Position numbers and translations under genes: made by a program
Part shown: one piece after another, positions 25,640-35,800 of the stretch
Layout: every line of letters begins with the position of its first letter
How positions within the stretch are numbered: position 1 is the first letter of the stretch
Assembly (NCBI GenBank): GCA_934700335.1
Contig: CAKUXM010000008.1
Location: forward strand, 1 to 64,000
Direction of reading: 5' to 3'
From: an uncultured Candidatus Melainabacteria bacterium
GTDB lineage: Bacteria; Cyanobacteriota; Vampirovibrionia; Gastranaerophilales; Gastranaerophilaceae
Length of the DNA: 64,000 nt
Notes under the pieces: model-generated
What the model saw: only the letters and a program-made list of their open reading frames with translations
What the model was told of the DNA's origin: nothing
The model's database searches: none

Positions 25640-26496
25640 TTGAAAAACTTTTTATCTATGGCGAACATTTGTGATTTGTTTTTTAAACAAGTTGAGCAAA
25701 AGTTTGTTTCAAGCGAGATTTTTTTTGCGTAATCTGTAAAATTAGAGCCCATTCGTCCTCGATAATCATTGGTTAAAAACGGGCATGAGTAAATACCTTT
25801 TGTCGTTAAAATTCTTGAGTTTTCACAATCTGTACAGAATTTTTGAGGACAATTTTCTTCTGCAGAATTCATTTTATTGAAATATTCGTTTATTTTGAAA
25901 TTTTCTTTTTCAAAATGAACGCCTAAATCTTCAAAGATTTTTAAGAATTCTGATAATAAAATATTTTTATCCTCTTGATAAAAATTAGTTACGCATAAAA
26001 ATATACTAAAATCATATTTATTCAAATATTTAACTGCATGGATAACTTGTCTATAACTGCCTCTACTTCTTACGTCATCACATTTTACTTCGTTATAATG
26101 GTCTAATGGAAGTTGAAAAATAATTGAAAACTTACTTTCTTCTTCAACTTTTTTTAAAAATCTTGCTTTCTTTTCATTTATAAAACTTCCATTTGTACAG
26201 ATACAAACGTTTGTTCTAGTTAAACAAAGTCTTAAGATATTATTAAAATCGGGGTGAGTCATTGGTTCTGCCCCTGTTAAATAAATGCAATTAAGATTTT
26301 CTTCAGTAATTTCCTCTAAAGTTTGTTTTATTTTATCTATCGAAATAAAATCTTTTACTTTTTTATTTATTGAAAAATCAATATAACAATTTTTACAATG
26401 TTGATTGCAATTTTTTTCTGTTAATTCTATGAAAAGATTATTTAATTCTGTTAATGTACAAATAGGTGCACTTAATAAGATATTTTCTGTTTTCAT
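25636..26496 (-). CDS. Radical SAM protein with extra C-terminal Cys cluster
   Basis: 286 aa. The SAM-cluster motif is CNQHCKNC around residues 30-37, followed by the YLTGAEPM segment (GGEP-like). The C-terminal third has several more cysteines (CPQKFCTDCEN, YSCPF, FCSTCLKN), resembling a SPASM/twitch auxiliary-cluster domain. Such enzymes modify peptides, cofactors or small metabolites; the substrate is not evident, and no small precursor peptide gene was found next to it. A good AGGAGAG site precedes the ATG. It is convergent with the pilus genes. Confidence 0.8.
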   Translation of the reverse strand: MKTENILLSAPICTLTELNNLFIELTEKNCNQHCKNCYIDFSINKKVKDFISIDKIKQTLEEITEENLNCIYLTGAEPMTHPDFNNILRLCLTRTNVCICTNGSFINEKKARFLKKVEEESKFSIIFQLPLDHYNEVKCDDVRSRGSYRQVIHAVKYLNKYDFSIFLCVTNFYQEDKNILLSEFLKIFEDLGVHFEKENFKINEYFNKMNSAEENCPQKFCTDCENSRILTTKGIYSCPFLTNDYRGRMGSNFTDYAKKISLETNFCSTCLKNKSQMFAIDKKFFN

Positions 26497-26582
26497 GCTA
26501 TTTCTCTCCTTTTATTCATGATTTTAAAATCTGAATAAAAATTTTGAAATTCACCATGTAGTTATAAAATTTGCAAAAAAAA

Positions 26583-27887
26583 CTATTTCAACAACTCAAC
26601 AGGTTTTTTAATTTGGAAATGTTTTGCCAAAAATTTATGATTTTCTTTTTTGTATAAATAAAAATCAACACTTAAAGTATCTTCTTTAGGATTTAGATTT
26701 TTCTTGTTTAATTCTGTATTTAATTTAATTATAGCTGTTTGTTGACCCATTGGAAAAATATTTTCGTATGCAAATATTTCTTTATCATAAGTTTTTACAA
26801 CTTCATTTTTTTCTTTAAATTTTAATTCCGCTGTGAGGTTTTTAATATTAAATGGAGAATTGTTTCTTAGTTGAATTTTTAATTCCACCATTAAATTATT
26901 TGTTTTTTTGTCAAAAGAAACGTCAATTTCTGAAAGGTGAAGCAAGATATCATTTTTGTAAATAATATTTTCTGATACGTAGTTTTGGAAACGTCTAGCT
27001 TTTAGTGCATACAAATCTCTTCCGGCAGTATCACCTAGTTCTTCTGAACTTTCAGATATTTTCATTAACAAATCATAGTACATATAGTAATCAAGCATTT
27101 CTGGAGCTTTTTTTCTTACATATTCAAGTAAATCATACGATTTATTAGGGTCAGTTTCGATATACAAAAGAGCAAGCTTGTAATTAATTTCTGGCTTATC
27201 GTTCAATTTATCGGCTTTTTCTAGATAAAAAGTACCTTCTTCAATTTGACCTTTTTCTACAAAAATGTCAGCCATTGATTCATAACAATTAGATAATGCA
27301 ATTTGCGCATCTTTTAAGCCTTTTTTGTCGCATTTTTTTAAATAGAAAATAGCTTTTTCATATTTGCTCGCTGCGATTGGATAGTATTCTTGCTGAAAAT
27401 ACTTATCACCAATGTTTTTATAAATATTACCTTTATTTCTAATAAGCTTTTTATCGGGTTTATCAGTAATTTCGTCCATTAATTTTTGTGCTTCTTCAAG
27501 CTTGTTCATTTTAATGTATAAAGCAGAAAGTTTGTATCTTGCTTTGTAATCCATATAAGGTGATTTCTCAACAGCAGTAGAAAATTCTTTTTCAGCATTA
27601 ATATAATCTTTTCTTATTGCATATAAAGTTCCTAATCTTATGTTATAACCATAATTTTTAGGATATTTTGCAAGTAAGTATTGGTTTTTTTCTATTAAGA
27701 AATCAATTAAATAATAATCCAACTTATCAGCAGAAGTGATAATTTTAGGATTTTTGATAGCGCTAGGAATCATTAACCAAGTTATACCCATAATAACAGC
27801 TACGATTGCTGCTACAACAACAAAAGTTATTACAAATGTATTTGTATATTCTTTTAATTCTTTGTTTAATTCTTCGTTAGTACTCAT
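26583..27887 (-). CDS. Membrane-anchored TPR protein
   Basis: 434 aa. It has a short cytoplasmic start, one membrane helix (~16-42, VITFVVVAAIVAVIMGITW), then about six tetratricopeptide repeats (~55-290), recognisable by repeated YKLALLYIE/ALSNCYESMA-type helices. A C-terminal beta-rich domain (~310-430) completes it. It is likely a scaffold in the cell envelope; no specific partner can be read. Its ATG overlaps the mgtC 3' end by 11 nt, so it belongs to the opp-mgtC transcription unit. Confidence 0.75.
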   Translation of the reverse strand: MSTNEELNKELKEYTNTFVITFVVVAAIVAVIMGITWLMIPSAIKNPKIITSADKLDYYLIDFLIEKNQYLLAKYPKNYGYNIRLGTLYAIRKDYINAEKEFSTAVEKSPYMDYKARYKLSALYIKMNKLEEAQKLMDEITDKPDKKLIRNKGNIYKNIGDKYFQQEYYPIAASKYEKAIFYLKKCDKKGLKDAQIALSNCYESMADIFVEKGQIEEGTFYLEKADKLNDKPEINYKLALLYIETDPNKSYDLLEYVRKKAPEMLDYYMYYDLLMKISESSEELGDTAGRDLYALKARRFQNYVSENIIYKNDILLHLSEIDVSFDKKTNNLMVELKIQLRNNSPFNIKNLTAELKFKEKNEVVKTYDKEIFAYENIFPMGQQTAIIKLNTELNKKNLNPKEDTLSVDFYLYKKENHKFLAKHFQIKKPVELLK

Positions 27888-28581
27888 CAGCTTCCTGTAT
27901 TGCTATTGAAGTTATACCGTTAAATGATTCACATTTTTTATAAACAGCTTGTAAAGGATTGTTATCTTTTACATTGATAACAGCAACAATTTTTGCATCG
28001 TGTTCTTTATCAGAATCAACTTTTTTAATTTCGTTTAAATATGGAAATTCTTTCATAATGTAGTTTTGAATATTTTCCACATTGCATTTTTCACATTTTA
28101 AAGAAAGTTTTAATCTTTTATTTCTAACTTTTCTTTTTGCAAGAATATTTTTTTCAATCCATTTGATACTGATTAAAACAAGTACACTCAAAACAGTTGC
28201 ACAGATAGCGATATCAAAATGACCAGCACCACAAGCCATACCGATTGCAGCTGCAATCCAAAGAGTAGAGGCTGTTGTTAAACCGTGAACAGATGCACCG
28301 TTTTTCATTACTGTACCAGCACCAATAAAACCGATACCAGTTACGATTTGAGCGGCAACACGAGAAGTATCTCTGATACCTGTTGCTTGTGCCAAAATTA
28401 CGTTATCACCGATTGCAAATGTTGGAAATCCGTAGATTGACAATAATGTGAATACACAAGCACCTAAACATACAAAAATATGTGTTCTTAAACCAGCTTG
28501 TTTATTTGTTAATTCTCTTTCTAATCCAAGAGAAAAACCTAATATTACTGAACATATTAAACTTATTAAATATTGACTCAT
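27877..28581 (-). CDS. MgtC/SapB family membrane protein
   Basis: 234 aa from the ATG at 28581, chosen over the GTG at 28587 because AGGTGG then sits at a proper distance. The N-terminal MgtC domain has about four to five membrane helices with the family marks GLERELTNKQAGLRTH and GIGFIGAGTVMK. A C-terminal cytoplasmic ACT-like regulatory domain covers about residues 155-234. Family members relate to magnesium limitation or F-ATPase modulation in some pathogens, with the role elsewhere unclear. It lies between oppC (7 bp) and the TPR gene (overlap). Confidence 0.85.
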   Translation of the reverse strand: MSQYLISLICSVILGFSLGLERELTNKQAGLRTHIFVCLGACVFTLLSIYGFPTFAIGDNVILAQATGIRDTSRVAAQIVTGIGFIGAGTVMKNGASVHGLTTASTLWIAAAIGMACGAGHFDIAICATVLSVLVLISIKWIEKNILAKRKVRNKRLKLSLKCEKCNVENIQNYIMKEFPYLNEIKKVDSDKEHDAKIVAVINVKDNNPLQAVYKKCESFNGITSIAIQEADEY

Positions 28582-28587
28582 TTCCAC

Positions 28588-29652
28588 CTATCTCATTTTA
28601 CTTTTTGGATCTAAAATATCTCTTATTGTATCACCTATTAAATTAAATGACAGCACTGCAACAAAAATTAAGAATCCAGGAGTTAAAAGCCATGGGCGAT
28701 ATAAAATATTTGTATATTCTTGCGCCTCTTTAAGCATATTACCCCAGCTGGCATCTGGTTGCTGAATACCTAGTCCTAAGAAGCTTAAACCTGATTCTGA
28801 TAATATGTATGATGGTACAGATAATGTCATTGCAACAATAACATAACTTGTTGTTTGCGGTAAGATATGTTTCAAAATAATACCCATATTAGATACGCCA
28901 ATTGATTTTGCGCTTTCGACAAATTCCTGAGTTTTAATTGATAAAACCATTCCTCTTACAACTCTCGCAAATCCTGCCCAACCAATTAGAGCAAGAATTA
29001 TAACTATTAGCATAAATCTTTGAATACTTGTCATATTTGGAGGTAAAATTGCTGCCAAAATTATTAACAAGTAAAAGCTTGGAATAGACATTACGGCTTC
29101 TGCAAATCTCATCATTAATACATCAATTTTTCCGCCAAAATATCCCGAAATGCCACCATATAAAAGTCCAATAGGAAATAGTACAAATAGTGCTAAAAAT
29201 CCAATTGTCATTGAAATTCTGCCACCAAAAAGGATTCTTGAAAATACATCACGACCGTTAATATCTCCGCCTAAAAGATATAATCTGCCTTCGTTTTCAA
29301 CTGTTACAAGGTGTCTTTTCATTGGAATTATGCCAAAAGCTTTGTACTCAACGCCTTTACCTAAAAATTTCAAGTAATATTTATGACTTCTATCAAGTTT
29401 GTAAGTTGTTTCCAAAAGTTCTGGGTCAAATTCTCTTTTGTAATTATAAGTATAAGGTCTTGAGAGTCTGCCTTTTTCATCAATTGTAAACACTGGTGAA
29501 GGTGGAACATACGAAAGTTCTCTATCAGAAAAATCTTTTGTATAAGGTGCAAGAAAATCAGCAAATAAAAGTGCTGTATAAATTAATATAAGCACGATTA
29601 ATGCCAATAATGAAAATTTATCTTTTACTAATTGTTTTAAAATGTTCATCAT
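28588..29652 (-). CDS. oppC: Oligopeptide ABC transporter permease, OppC type
   Basis: 354 aa, inner-membrane permease. An N-terminal helix is followed by a ~110-residue insert, then the permease core with five membrane spans and the ATPase-contact EAA loop (EFVESAKSIGVSNMGIILKH). The N-terminal insert is longer than in typical OppC. The AGGGGGT ribosome-binding site overlaps the end of oppB. Together with OppA and OppB it would import peptides. The ATP-binding subunits OppD/OppF are not in this operon. Confidence 0.88.
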   Translation of the reverse strand: MMNILKQLVKDKFSLLALIVLILIYTALLFADFLAPYTKDFSDRELSYVPPSPVFTIDEKGRLSRPYTYNYKREFDPELLETTYKLDRSHKYYLKFLGKGVEYKAFGIIPMKRHLVTVENEGRLYLLGGDINGRDVFSRILFGGRISMTIGFLALFVLFPIGLLYGGISGYFGGKIDVLMMRFAEAVMSIPSFYLLIILAAILPPNMTSIQRFMLIVIILALIGWAGFARVVRGMVLSIKTQEFVESAKSIGVSNMGIILKHILPQTTSYVIVAMTLSVPSYILSESGLSFLGLGIQQPDASWGNMLKEAQEYTNILYRPWLLTPGFLIFVAVLSFNLIGDTIRDILDPKSKMR

Positions 29653-29655
29653 TTC

Positions 29656-30630
29656 TTACCCCCTAACTCTTATTCGAGGGTCAGTAATAATCAATAATAT
29701 ATCAGAAATTAAGTTCCCTAATATAAGCATGAACGCACCCATCATTAATGATGCCATAACAAGGTTTATGTCTGATTTTAGAACAGCTTCAAGAATTAAT
29801 CTTCCTAACCCTGGATATTGAAAAACGTATTCTGTTAGCGCTGCGCCAGAAAGTAATGAAGAAAATTCAAATCCAAGAAGTGTAATCATAGGATTTACGG
29901 CATTTCTCAATGCGTGTTTAAATAAAACCTTGTTTTCACTCAAACCTTTTGCTCTTGCAAATTTGATATAATCAGAATCAAGAACATCAAGAATATTTGC
30001 TCTCATTTGTCTTTGTAGTCCTGCTAAAGATATTGTAAATAATACTGTTACAGGTAAAACTAAATGATATGCAATATCAAAAACTTTGTGGAAAAAACCC
30101 ATTTCATTAAAATTATAACTTGTTAATCCGCCCACTGGAAACCAACCAGTTTTTACGGCAAAAATTAACAATAATATTGCAAAGAAGAAGGACGGAATTG
30201 CCATACCAATACTCGTTATAAAGGTTAAGAACCTATCAAACGGAGTTTTCCATTTGATTGCAGCAAGCATACCAAGCGGTACTGCAACTGACCATGTCAT
30301 AAAGATTACGACTAATGTTAAAAGAAGCGTGTTTGGTATTCTTTCTTTTAATTTGCTTGCAACGCTTTCACCAGTTGAGGTTACACCCAAATCACCTTTT
30401 ATAAATGATTTTCCCCACAACAAATATTGTTGCCAGATTGGTTTGTTTAAACCTAGTCTTTCAGTTTCTTTTTGAAGTGTTTCTTTAGAAATTGAAGGAT
30501 TAAGTTTTAATTCTGCAAGTGGGTCAACGGGACTTAATCTAATTATAAAAAAGCTTATTAAAGATACCAAAATTAATAATGGTATAGTTTGAAGTATTCT
30601 TTTTAATATATAAATTGGTATTTGTTGCAT
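29656..30630 (-). CDS. oppB: Oligopeptide ABC transporter permease, OppB type
   Basis: 324 aa with six predicted membrane spans. The N-terminal helix begins IYILKRILQTIPLLILVSL, typical of OppB/DppB. The EAA loop is visible as DYIKFARAKGLSENKVLFKH, and a C-terminal pair of spans follows. It starts 1 bp after the oppA stop codon with no ribosome-binding site of its own, so translation is coupled. It forms the translocation pore with OppC. Confidence 0.9.
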   Translation of the reverse strand: MQQIPIYILKRILQTIPLLILVSLISFFIIRLSPVDPLAELKLNPSISKETLQKETERLGLNKPIWQQYLLWGKSFIKGDLGVTSTGESVASKLKERIPNTLLLTLVVIFMTWSVAVPLGMLAAIKWKTPFDRFLTFITSIGMAIPSFFFAILLLIFAVKTGWFPVGGLTSYNFNEMGFFHKVFDIAYHLVLPVTVLFTISLAGLQRQMRANILDVLDSDYIKFARAKGLSENKVLFKHALRNAVNPMITLLGFEFSSLLSGAALTEYVFQYPGLGRLILEAVLKSDINLVMASLMMGAFMLILGNLISDILLIITDPRIRVRG

Positions 30631-30631
30631 T

Positions 30632-32467
30632 TTATTTATCCACGTAAATTTCTTCTATATTATAAGCCATACCGTTCAAAGGTGAAGGGTATATATTTTT
30701 AAATTTCTTTCTTATAGCGATTATTCTCACAGGAGAATACAAGTAAATTATAAGCTTGTTATCATAAACAATTTGTTGATACTGGTCGTACAAAGCTTTT
30801 CTTTCATTGAAATTAGTTTTTAATGAAGCTTCGTCAAAAATATAATCTAATTGTTTTTCAAAATCATATCTATCGTCATAAGATGTTTTTTCTAGTCTTT
30901 GGTTAAATAAATGTAGAGAACCATAAGAATTCCAAACATTTTTGCCGTTATGCGGTTCTAGTGGTGAACCTGTTAAACCCATTAAAATCATATCCCAATC
31001 AAGAGTGTTGACCATTTTGTTTACAAGTGTATTAAATTCAATAGGTTTGAAATTAACCTTCATGCCTAAATCTTCAAGGTCTTGTTTTACCATAACGCCA
31101 AGAGCTTCTCTTTCAGTGTTGCCAGCGTTTGTGTATAGGTCAAATTCTACATTGTTGCCATATTTGTCAATAAGTTTATTGTTTTTATTGTAAGAAAAGC
31201 CTCCTCGTTTCAAAAATTCTTTTGATACGTCTATATCTCTTTTATGACCTTTAATTTTTTCATTTAAGAATATAGAATTCAAACTTTCTGCTGTGAAAAG
31301 AGGTGTTGCAAGACCGTTTGCAACATTTTGAACCATGTTATCTCTATCAATTGCATAATCAATAGCATTTCTGAAATTCAAATCATTAAACCAGAATTGT
31401 TTTTCTGGCTGAACATAGTATTTACCTTCAGCATTCTTTCTATTGTTCAAATTTAGCACAATAAACATTGTACCTGTATCTGCCCCAATATTATAAATTT
31501 TATAGTCAGAAGAAGCTTCTTTTTCTTTGTATCTAGCGACATTTGAACCTTTTAAGCCAATCATATCAATTTCTTTTGCTTCAAATTTTAATATTTCATT
31601 ATTCGCATCACCAACAATTAAATAAACAACTTTGTTTAAATAAGGAAGTTTTTCATTTTTAGTATTTATTTCGTAGTAATTAGGATTTCTTGTAAAAATT
31701 ACTCTTTGAGCTGGTAAATATTCCTTCAACTTAAAAGCCCCAGAAGTTACAAATTTGCTAGGCGGTGTTGTTGTAGAATAAAAACTGTCAAAATATTTTA
31801 CACCTTTTTTAACTGCTGGTTCAAAAACGTGTTTTGGTGCAATTTCAGATGAAAGTAATCTTAAAAATGGTGCAAATGGTTTTGAAAGAGTAAATTTAAC
31901 TGTATAATCATCAATCTTTGTAATTGTAGGAAGTTTTCCATCTATTATACAAGAATCTCTCAATGAAGTGTTTCCCATGCCTGCAAAAATTATGTCTTTC
32001 CACGTAAACATAACATCATCTGCTGTAATAGGTTTTCCGTCAGACCAAGTTAAACCTTTTCTCAAATATACATAATACTCATTACCTTTGATTTCATAAC
32101 CTTTGGCAAGTTTTGGAATAATTTCACCAGTTTTTGCGTCAGTTGTAAAAAGTCCGTCAAACATCATGCCTGCCATTTGAGAAGATGTAGCATCTTTTGA
32201 TGTAAACGGATTAAAAGTTTTTGGACCTTCACCAAAAGTTGATAATATTAATTCTCCGCCAAATTTTCCGACTGGTGCTTGACTTTGCAAAAAGTCTATA
32301 CCCTTTATTGTTACGGTTTTAGCTCTTGGTGGAAAAGTAAATTTTTGTTGTTCTGTTTTTATTCTTGTTTTATTCTGTTCTGTATCGGGAATATCTCTTC
32401 TGATACAGGCTTTTAGCAGACATAAAACAAAAATTATTATTAAAATTACATATAAAGCACGTTTCAT
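30632..32467 (-). CDS. oppA: Oligopeptide-binding protein (SBP family 5)
   Basis: 611 aa extracytoplasmic solute-binding protein. It begins with a hydrophobic signal ending in LLKAC (Cys 21), a slightly unusual lipobox that suggests a lipoprotein. The SBP-5 fold is seen in YEIKGNEYYVYLRKGLTWSDG, ADDVMFTWK and the FRNAIDYAIDRD segment. First gene of the oppABC-mgtC-TPR unit. Upstream, TGGCATAAT (extended -10 type) is 6 nt before the ATG, and AGAGGA sits too close to the ATG to work normally, so the mRNA may be nearly leaderless. Confidence 0.88.
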   Translation of the reverse strand: MKRALYVILIIIFVLCLLKACIRRDIPDTEQNKTRIKTEQQKFTFPPRAKTVTIKGIDFLQSQAPVGKFGGELILSTFGEGPKTFNPFTSKDATSSQMAGMMFDGLFTTDAKTGEIIPKLAKGYEIKGNEYYVYLRKGLTWSDGKPITADDVMFTWKDIIFAGMGNTSLRDSCIIDGKLPTITKIDDYTVKFTLSKPFAPFLRLLSSEIAPKHVFEPAVKKGVKYFDSFYSTTTPPSKFVTSGAFKLKEYLPAQRVIFTRNPNYYEINTKNEKLPYLNKVVYLIVGDANNEILKFEAKEIDMIGLKGSNVARYKEKEASSDYKIYNIGADTGTMFIVLNLNNRKNAEGKYYVQPEKQFWFNDLNFRNAIDYAIDRDNMVQNVANGLATPLFTAESLNSIFLNEKIKGHKRDIDVSKEFLKRGGFSYNKNNKLIDKYGNNVEFDLYTNAGNTEREALGVMVKQDLEDLGMKVNFKPIEFNTLVNKMVNTLDWDMILMGLTGSPLEPHNGKNVWNSYGSLHLFNQRLEKTSYDDRYDFEKQLDYIFDEASLKTNFNERKALYDQYQQIVYDNKLIIYLYSPVRIIAIRKKFKNIYPSPLNGMAYNIEEIYVDK

Positions 32468-32597
32468 TCCTCTATTATGCCAAAAAAAATACTTTTTTAA
32501 TACCCCCGTCTTGAGAATTTCTAATTATTTTTAAAAAACGAAGATACATGTAACATTAGGGTTTATTTTTAATGTTTATTTAAAAGAGGAGGATTTT

Positions 32598-32852
32598 ATG
32601 TATCTAATTTCATTAGGTTTAAACAGACCTAAGAATATTTTAACATCTAGAGAAGAAGAGGTTTTGATAGAGATTGTTAATGGTAAAAATAATACTGAAA
32701 TTGCCAATGATTTATTTATAAGTATTCATACGGCAAAGTTTCATGTCGCATCAATTTTACAAAAATTTGGTGTTTCCAGAAGGACAAACATAATATTGAA
32801 AGCCCTAATTGACGGTTGGATTGATATTGCCGAAAAAAACACAAAATCTTAG
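32598..32852 (+). CDS. LuxR/GerE-type mini transcription regulator
   Basis: 84 aa consisting almost only of a GerE-type helix-turn-helix. It has LTSREEEVLIEIVNGKNNTE, followed by the recognition helix region SIHTAKFHVASILQKFGV and the closing RTNIILKALIDGWI. There is no receiver or ligand domain, so its activity must be set by amount or by a partner. A strong AGAGGAGG site precedes the ATG. Its end overlaps the end of the 1126-aa gene by 4 bp in convergent orientation. Target unknown; autoregulation or control of the neighbouring locus is possible. Confidence 0.85.
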   Translation: MYLISLGLNRPKNILTSREEEVLIEIVNGKNNTEIANDLFISIHTAKFHVASILQKFGVSRRTNIILKALIDGWIDIAEKNTKS

Positions 32853-35800
32853 TCATTTAACAAAGGATTGTTTTTTAAATTATTTTTTTCAATAAGTAAC
32901 AAAGCTTGTTGTTTATATGCTTTAGATTGTTCAACATCTTCTTTTTCAAAGAATAATTTTGATAACAATAAATTAAACATTATAGATAGGATAACGTTTG
33001 ATTTAGGGTTTTTATCCAAGAAAGACATAGTATTCTTAGCTATACCAATACCTGTATCAACACTTTTTTGTTTGATTTTTAGTTTTGCAATAAAGTACCA
33101 AGCTAATAGAGAAACATTTATTAAACCATTTTGCGTACTGATTTCTTTTACGTTTTGGTAAATCTTTTGTGATTTATCGTATTCTCCAAGAACCTCATAA
33201 GAATAACCGATTAACAAGTCGCAGATTAAATCTAATTGTGTTAAATTGTTTTCTTTAGCAGAAAGTTTTGCTTGATAGATATTCTTTGCAAACAATTTTA
33301 TATCAAAGTTAATGTTTTCAAATGCTTTCAAAATGTAGTAAATATATCTTGCGAAAATATTTGAATCAGATAAGTTTTCAACATTTATGTCCATAGCGAA
33401 TTCTTCGCCTCTAATATATTTTTGCAAGTATATAAACAATGCGTAAGATTCTGGAATGATTTCTAATTGTTCTTTAACCTTTTTAAGTAGTGGTTTTAAA
33501 TCTTCATTTTGGAATATTTTTGCCATACAAATATATCCAACAGTATCATAAATTGAAGCAAATACTTGTTCTTGAGGCATTTTGTCAGAAATTAATAGTG
33601 AAATGTTTTCTGGGGTGAACATTTCTATCAAATCATTTCCTAAAGAAATACATTCACTCAAATTACCAGTGTTAAAGAAAATATTTACTTTTATCATAGA
33701 AATCCAGAACAATACATTGTTGAATTCCTTATCTGTAGGATTGAATGAGGATTTTGGAAGTCTTGATAAAATTTTGTTTGCCAAAGTTATCGCTTGAGTG
33801 TAATTACCTGTTCTCAAGCAACATTGTAAGATTTTGTTGCACAAATTGATAACTTTTTTATCGTCCATTGCGTGTTCAATATTTTCTAACACCAATTTAG
33901 AGAAGTTGTATAATTTCGTTGGAATAAATTTATATAACATGTTTGAAATGTTATCGTAAATAATCATTTTATAATCATTGATAGATTTTTGAGTTTCTTC
34001 GTCTGAATCTTCTTCCATTATTTTCAACAATAAAATACTGCAATTCAAGTAAGAGCTGAAATCACCAAGAAGCAATGCTACGTTTGATAAATCTCTCCAG
34101 AATTTTTGAGTTTTCTTTTTGTCGTTCAAAATATTATAAACAGTCAAGTTTACAGGTAATGGAACTTGTTCATCAACGATATTATTTAGCAAGAATTTTG
34201 CAATATTTTCTTTTTGAGTTTTATCTAATAAAACTTCAGAAACTGTTTTTAACAAGTCATAGTTATTGAAGTAAATAACATTATTTTCTAAATAAATATA
34301 ACCTTTTTCATCAAGAAGGCTTAAAGTGTTTCCAAGATTAGGAACGTTTAGAGTCTGTAATGTTGGAATATCAATTCGTGGTCCAAGTTCCAGTAACAAC
34401 ATTAGGACGCTATAAGTGCTTTTGTCGTGTGATAAAAATCTAAATCTCGTCTCAATAAGTTTTTCTATTGTATTTGGAAGAACGATTGAAGTTTGATTTA
34501 AGATGTTGTATTTACCATTTTTAAATTCAAATATTTCATTTTCAACAAGATATAAGGTTGCATGTGTCAAATATAGAATGCTTCCTTTCATATTTTGTGC
34601 AATTTTTTCCATATAGAAGGAATCTAAAACATTTGAATACAAACTTACAATTGGAGAAATTGTTTTTTCAAAGTTAGAGCTTTTTACCATAATTTCTGTG
34701 TAATCAGAGTTTGATAACAAGAAATGAGAATTTTTATGTAGAGTAAAGTTCTCGTCTGTTAAGAATACAAGATTTAAGTTATACTTGTCAAAATCCTTCA
34801 ACAGCAATTGCAAGATTTCAAAAGAAGTAATATCAACCTTTTCAAAATTTTCTACATAAATTAAACAGTTTTGTAGAGAACTAAATATGATTGTAAAAAT
34901 GTTATATAAAGTATCTCTTATATCTTCTGGATTTGTATTAGGAATTGGTTTTAAATTTATAAGTGCTTTTATAACGCCAGATTTATCAAGCTTTTCAAAG
35001 GTTGAAAAGTCGTTTTTGTTGAAATTCTTTGCAGAAATAGAAAACTTGAACATTGAAGATAAAAGTTCATAGAAAAATCCGTAAGGTCTATTAATAGTAT
35101 CTTCCGTGCATGCAACTTTTATAACGGTGTCGCATAAGTTGTTATTTATGCACAATAGTGGAATTTCGTGAGATAGAGGATAATATTTTTTACTTGTTTT
35201 TACAGAAATAATATTCTTTTTATTATTTTGTAACAGGTCAAAAATAACGTTTTCTAAATCACCAGATTCAGTAGTTATAAAATTACAAACTTGTGCATCA
35301 AAGTTTAATTTTTTGATGTTATGAATAATAGTGTCATCTTCTTCAAGTTCTTTTTCTTGGTTTAAATCTTCTAGAGAAAGTTGTTTTAGACGTTCTTTAA
35401 TATACTCGTCTTTTGGCTCGTTTTCTTCCTTTGGAATTGCGATATATTTTTTCAATTCAAGTTCAAAGAACATTTCCAATTTATCTTTAATTAAGGCTGT
35501 TCCTAATTGAGAAATGCTGACTTTGTTTCTTAAAACATCTGCAGTGCTACCATCTAGCAATACTTGTAAAGCATTGTGGAATTGGTTTTGAGAGGTATCT
35601 TTATACATCATTTTAATATTTATTCCAGCCTTGAAGTCATGTAATTTCGTATTGATATCTTTTTTTATCAAAGAAAAATTACATCTTATAAGAGCGTTGT
35701 GCATATGATGTAGTTTTACATTAAGCTTCATTATAGGTTTTGCAATTTCTATTATAAAAGAAAGAGCTTTGTATACAGAACCTTCAAAAGAGGATTCTTT

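Noticed and set aside
25636..26496. A RiPP (modified peptide) gene cluster around the radical SAM gene
   Set aside because: No small precursor peptide ORF, transporter or protease is adjacent; the neighbours are pilus and TPR genes.
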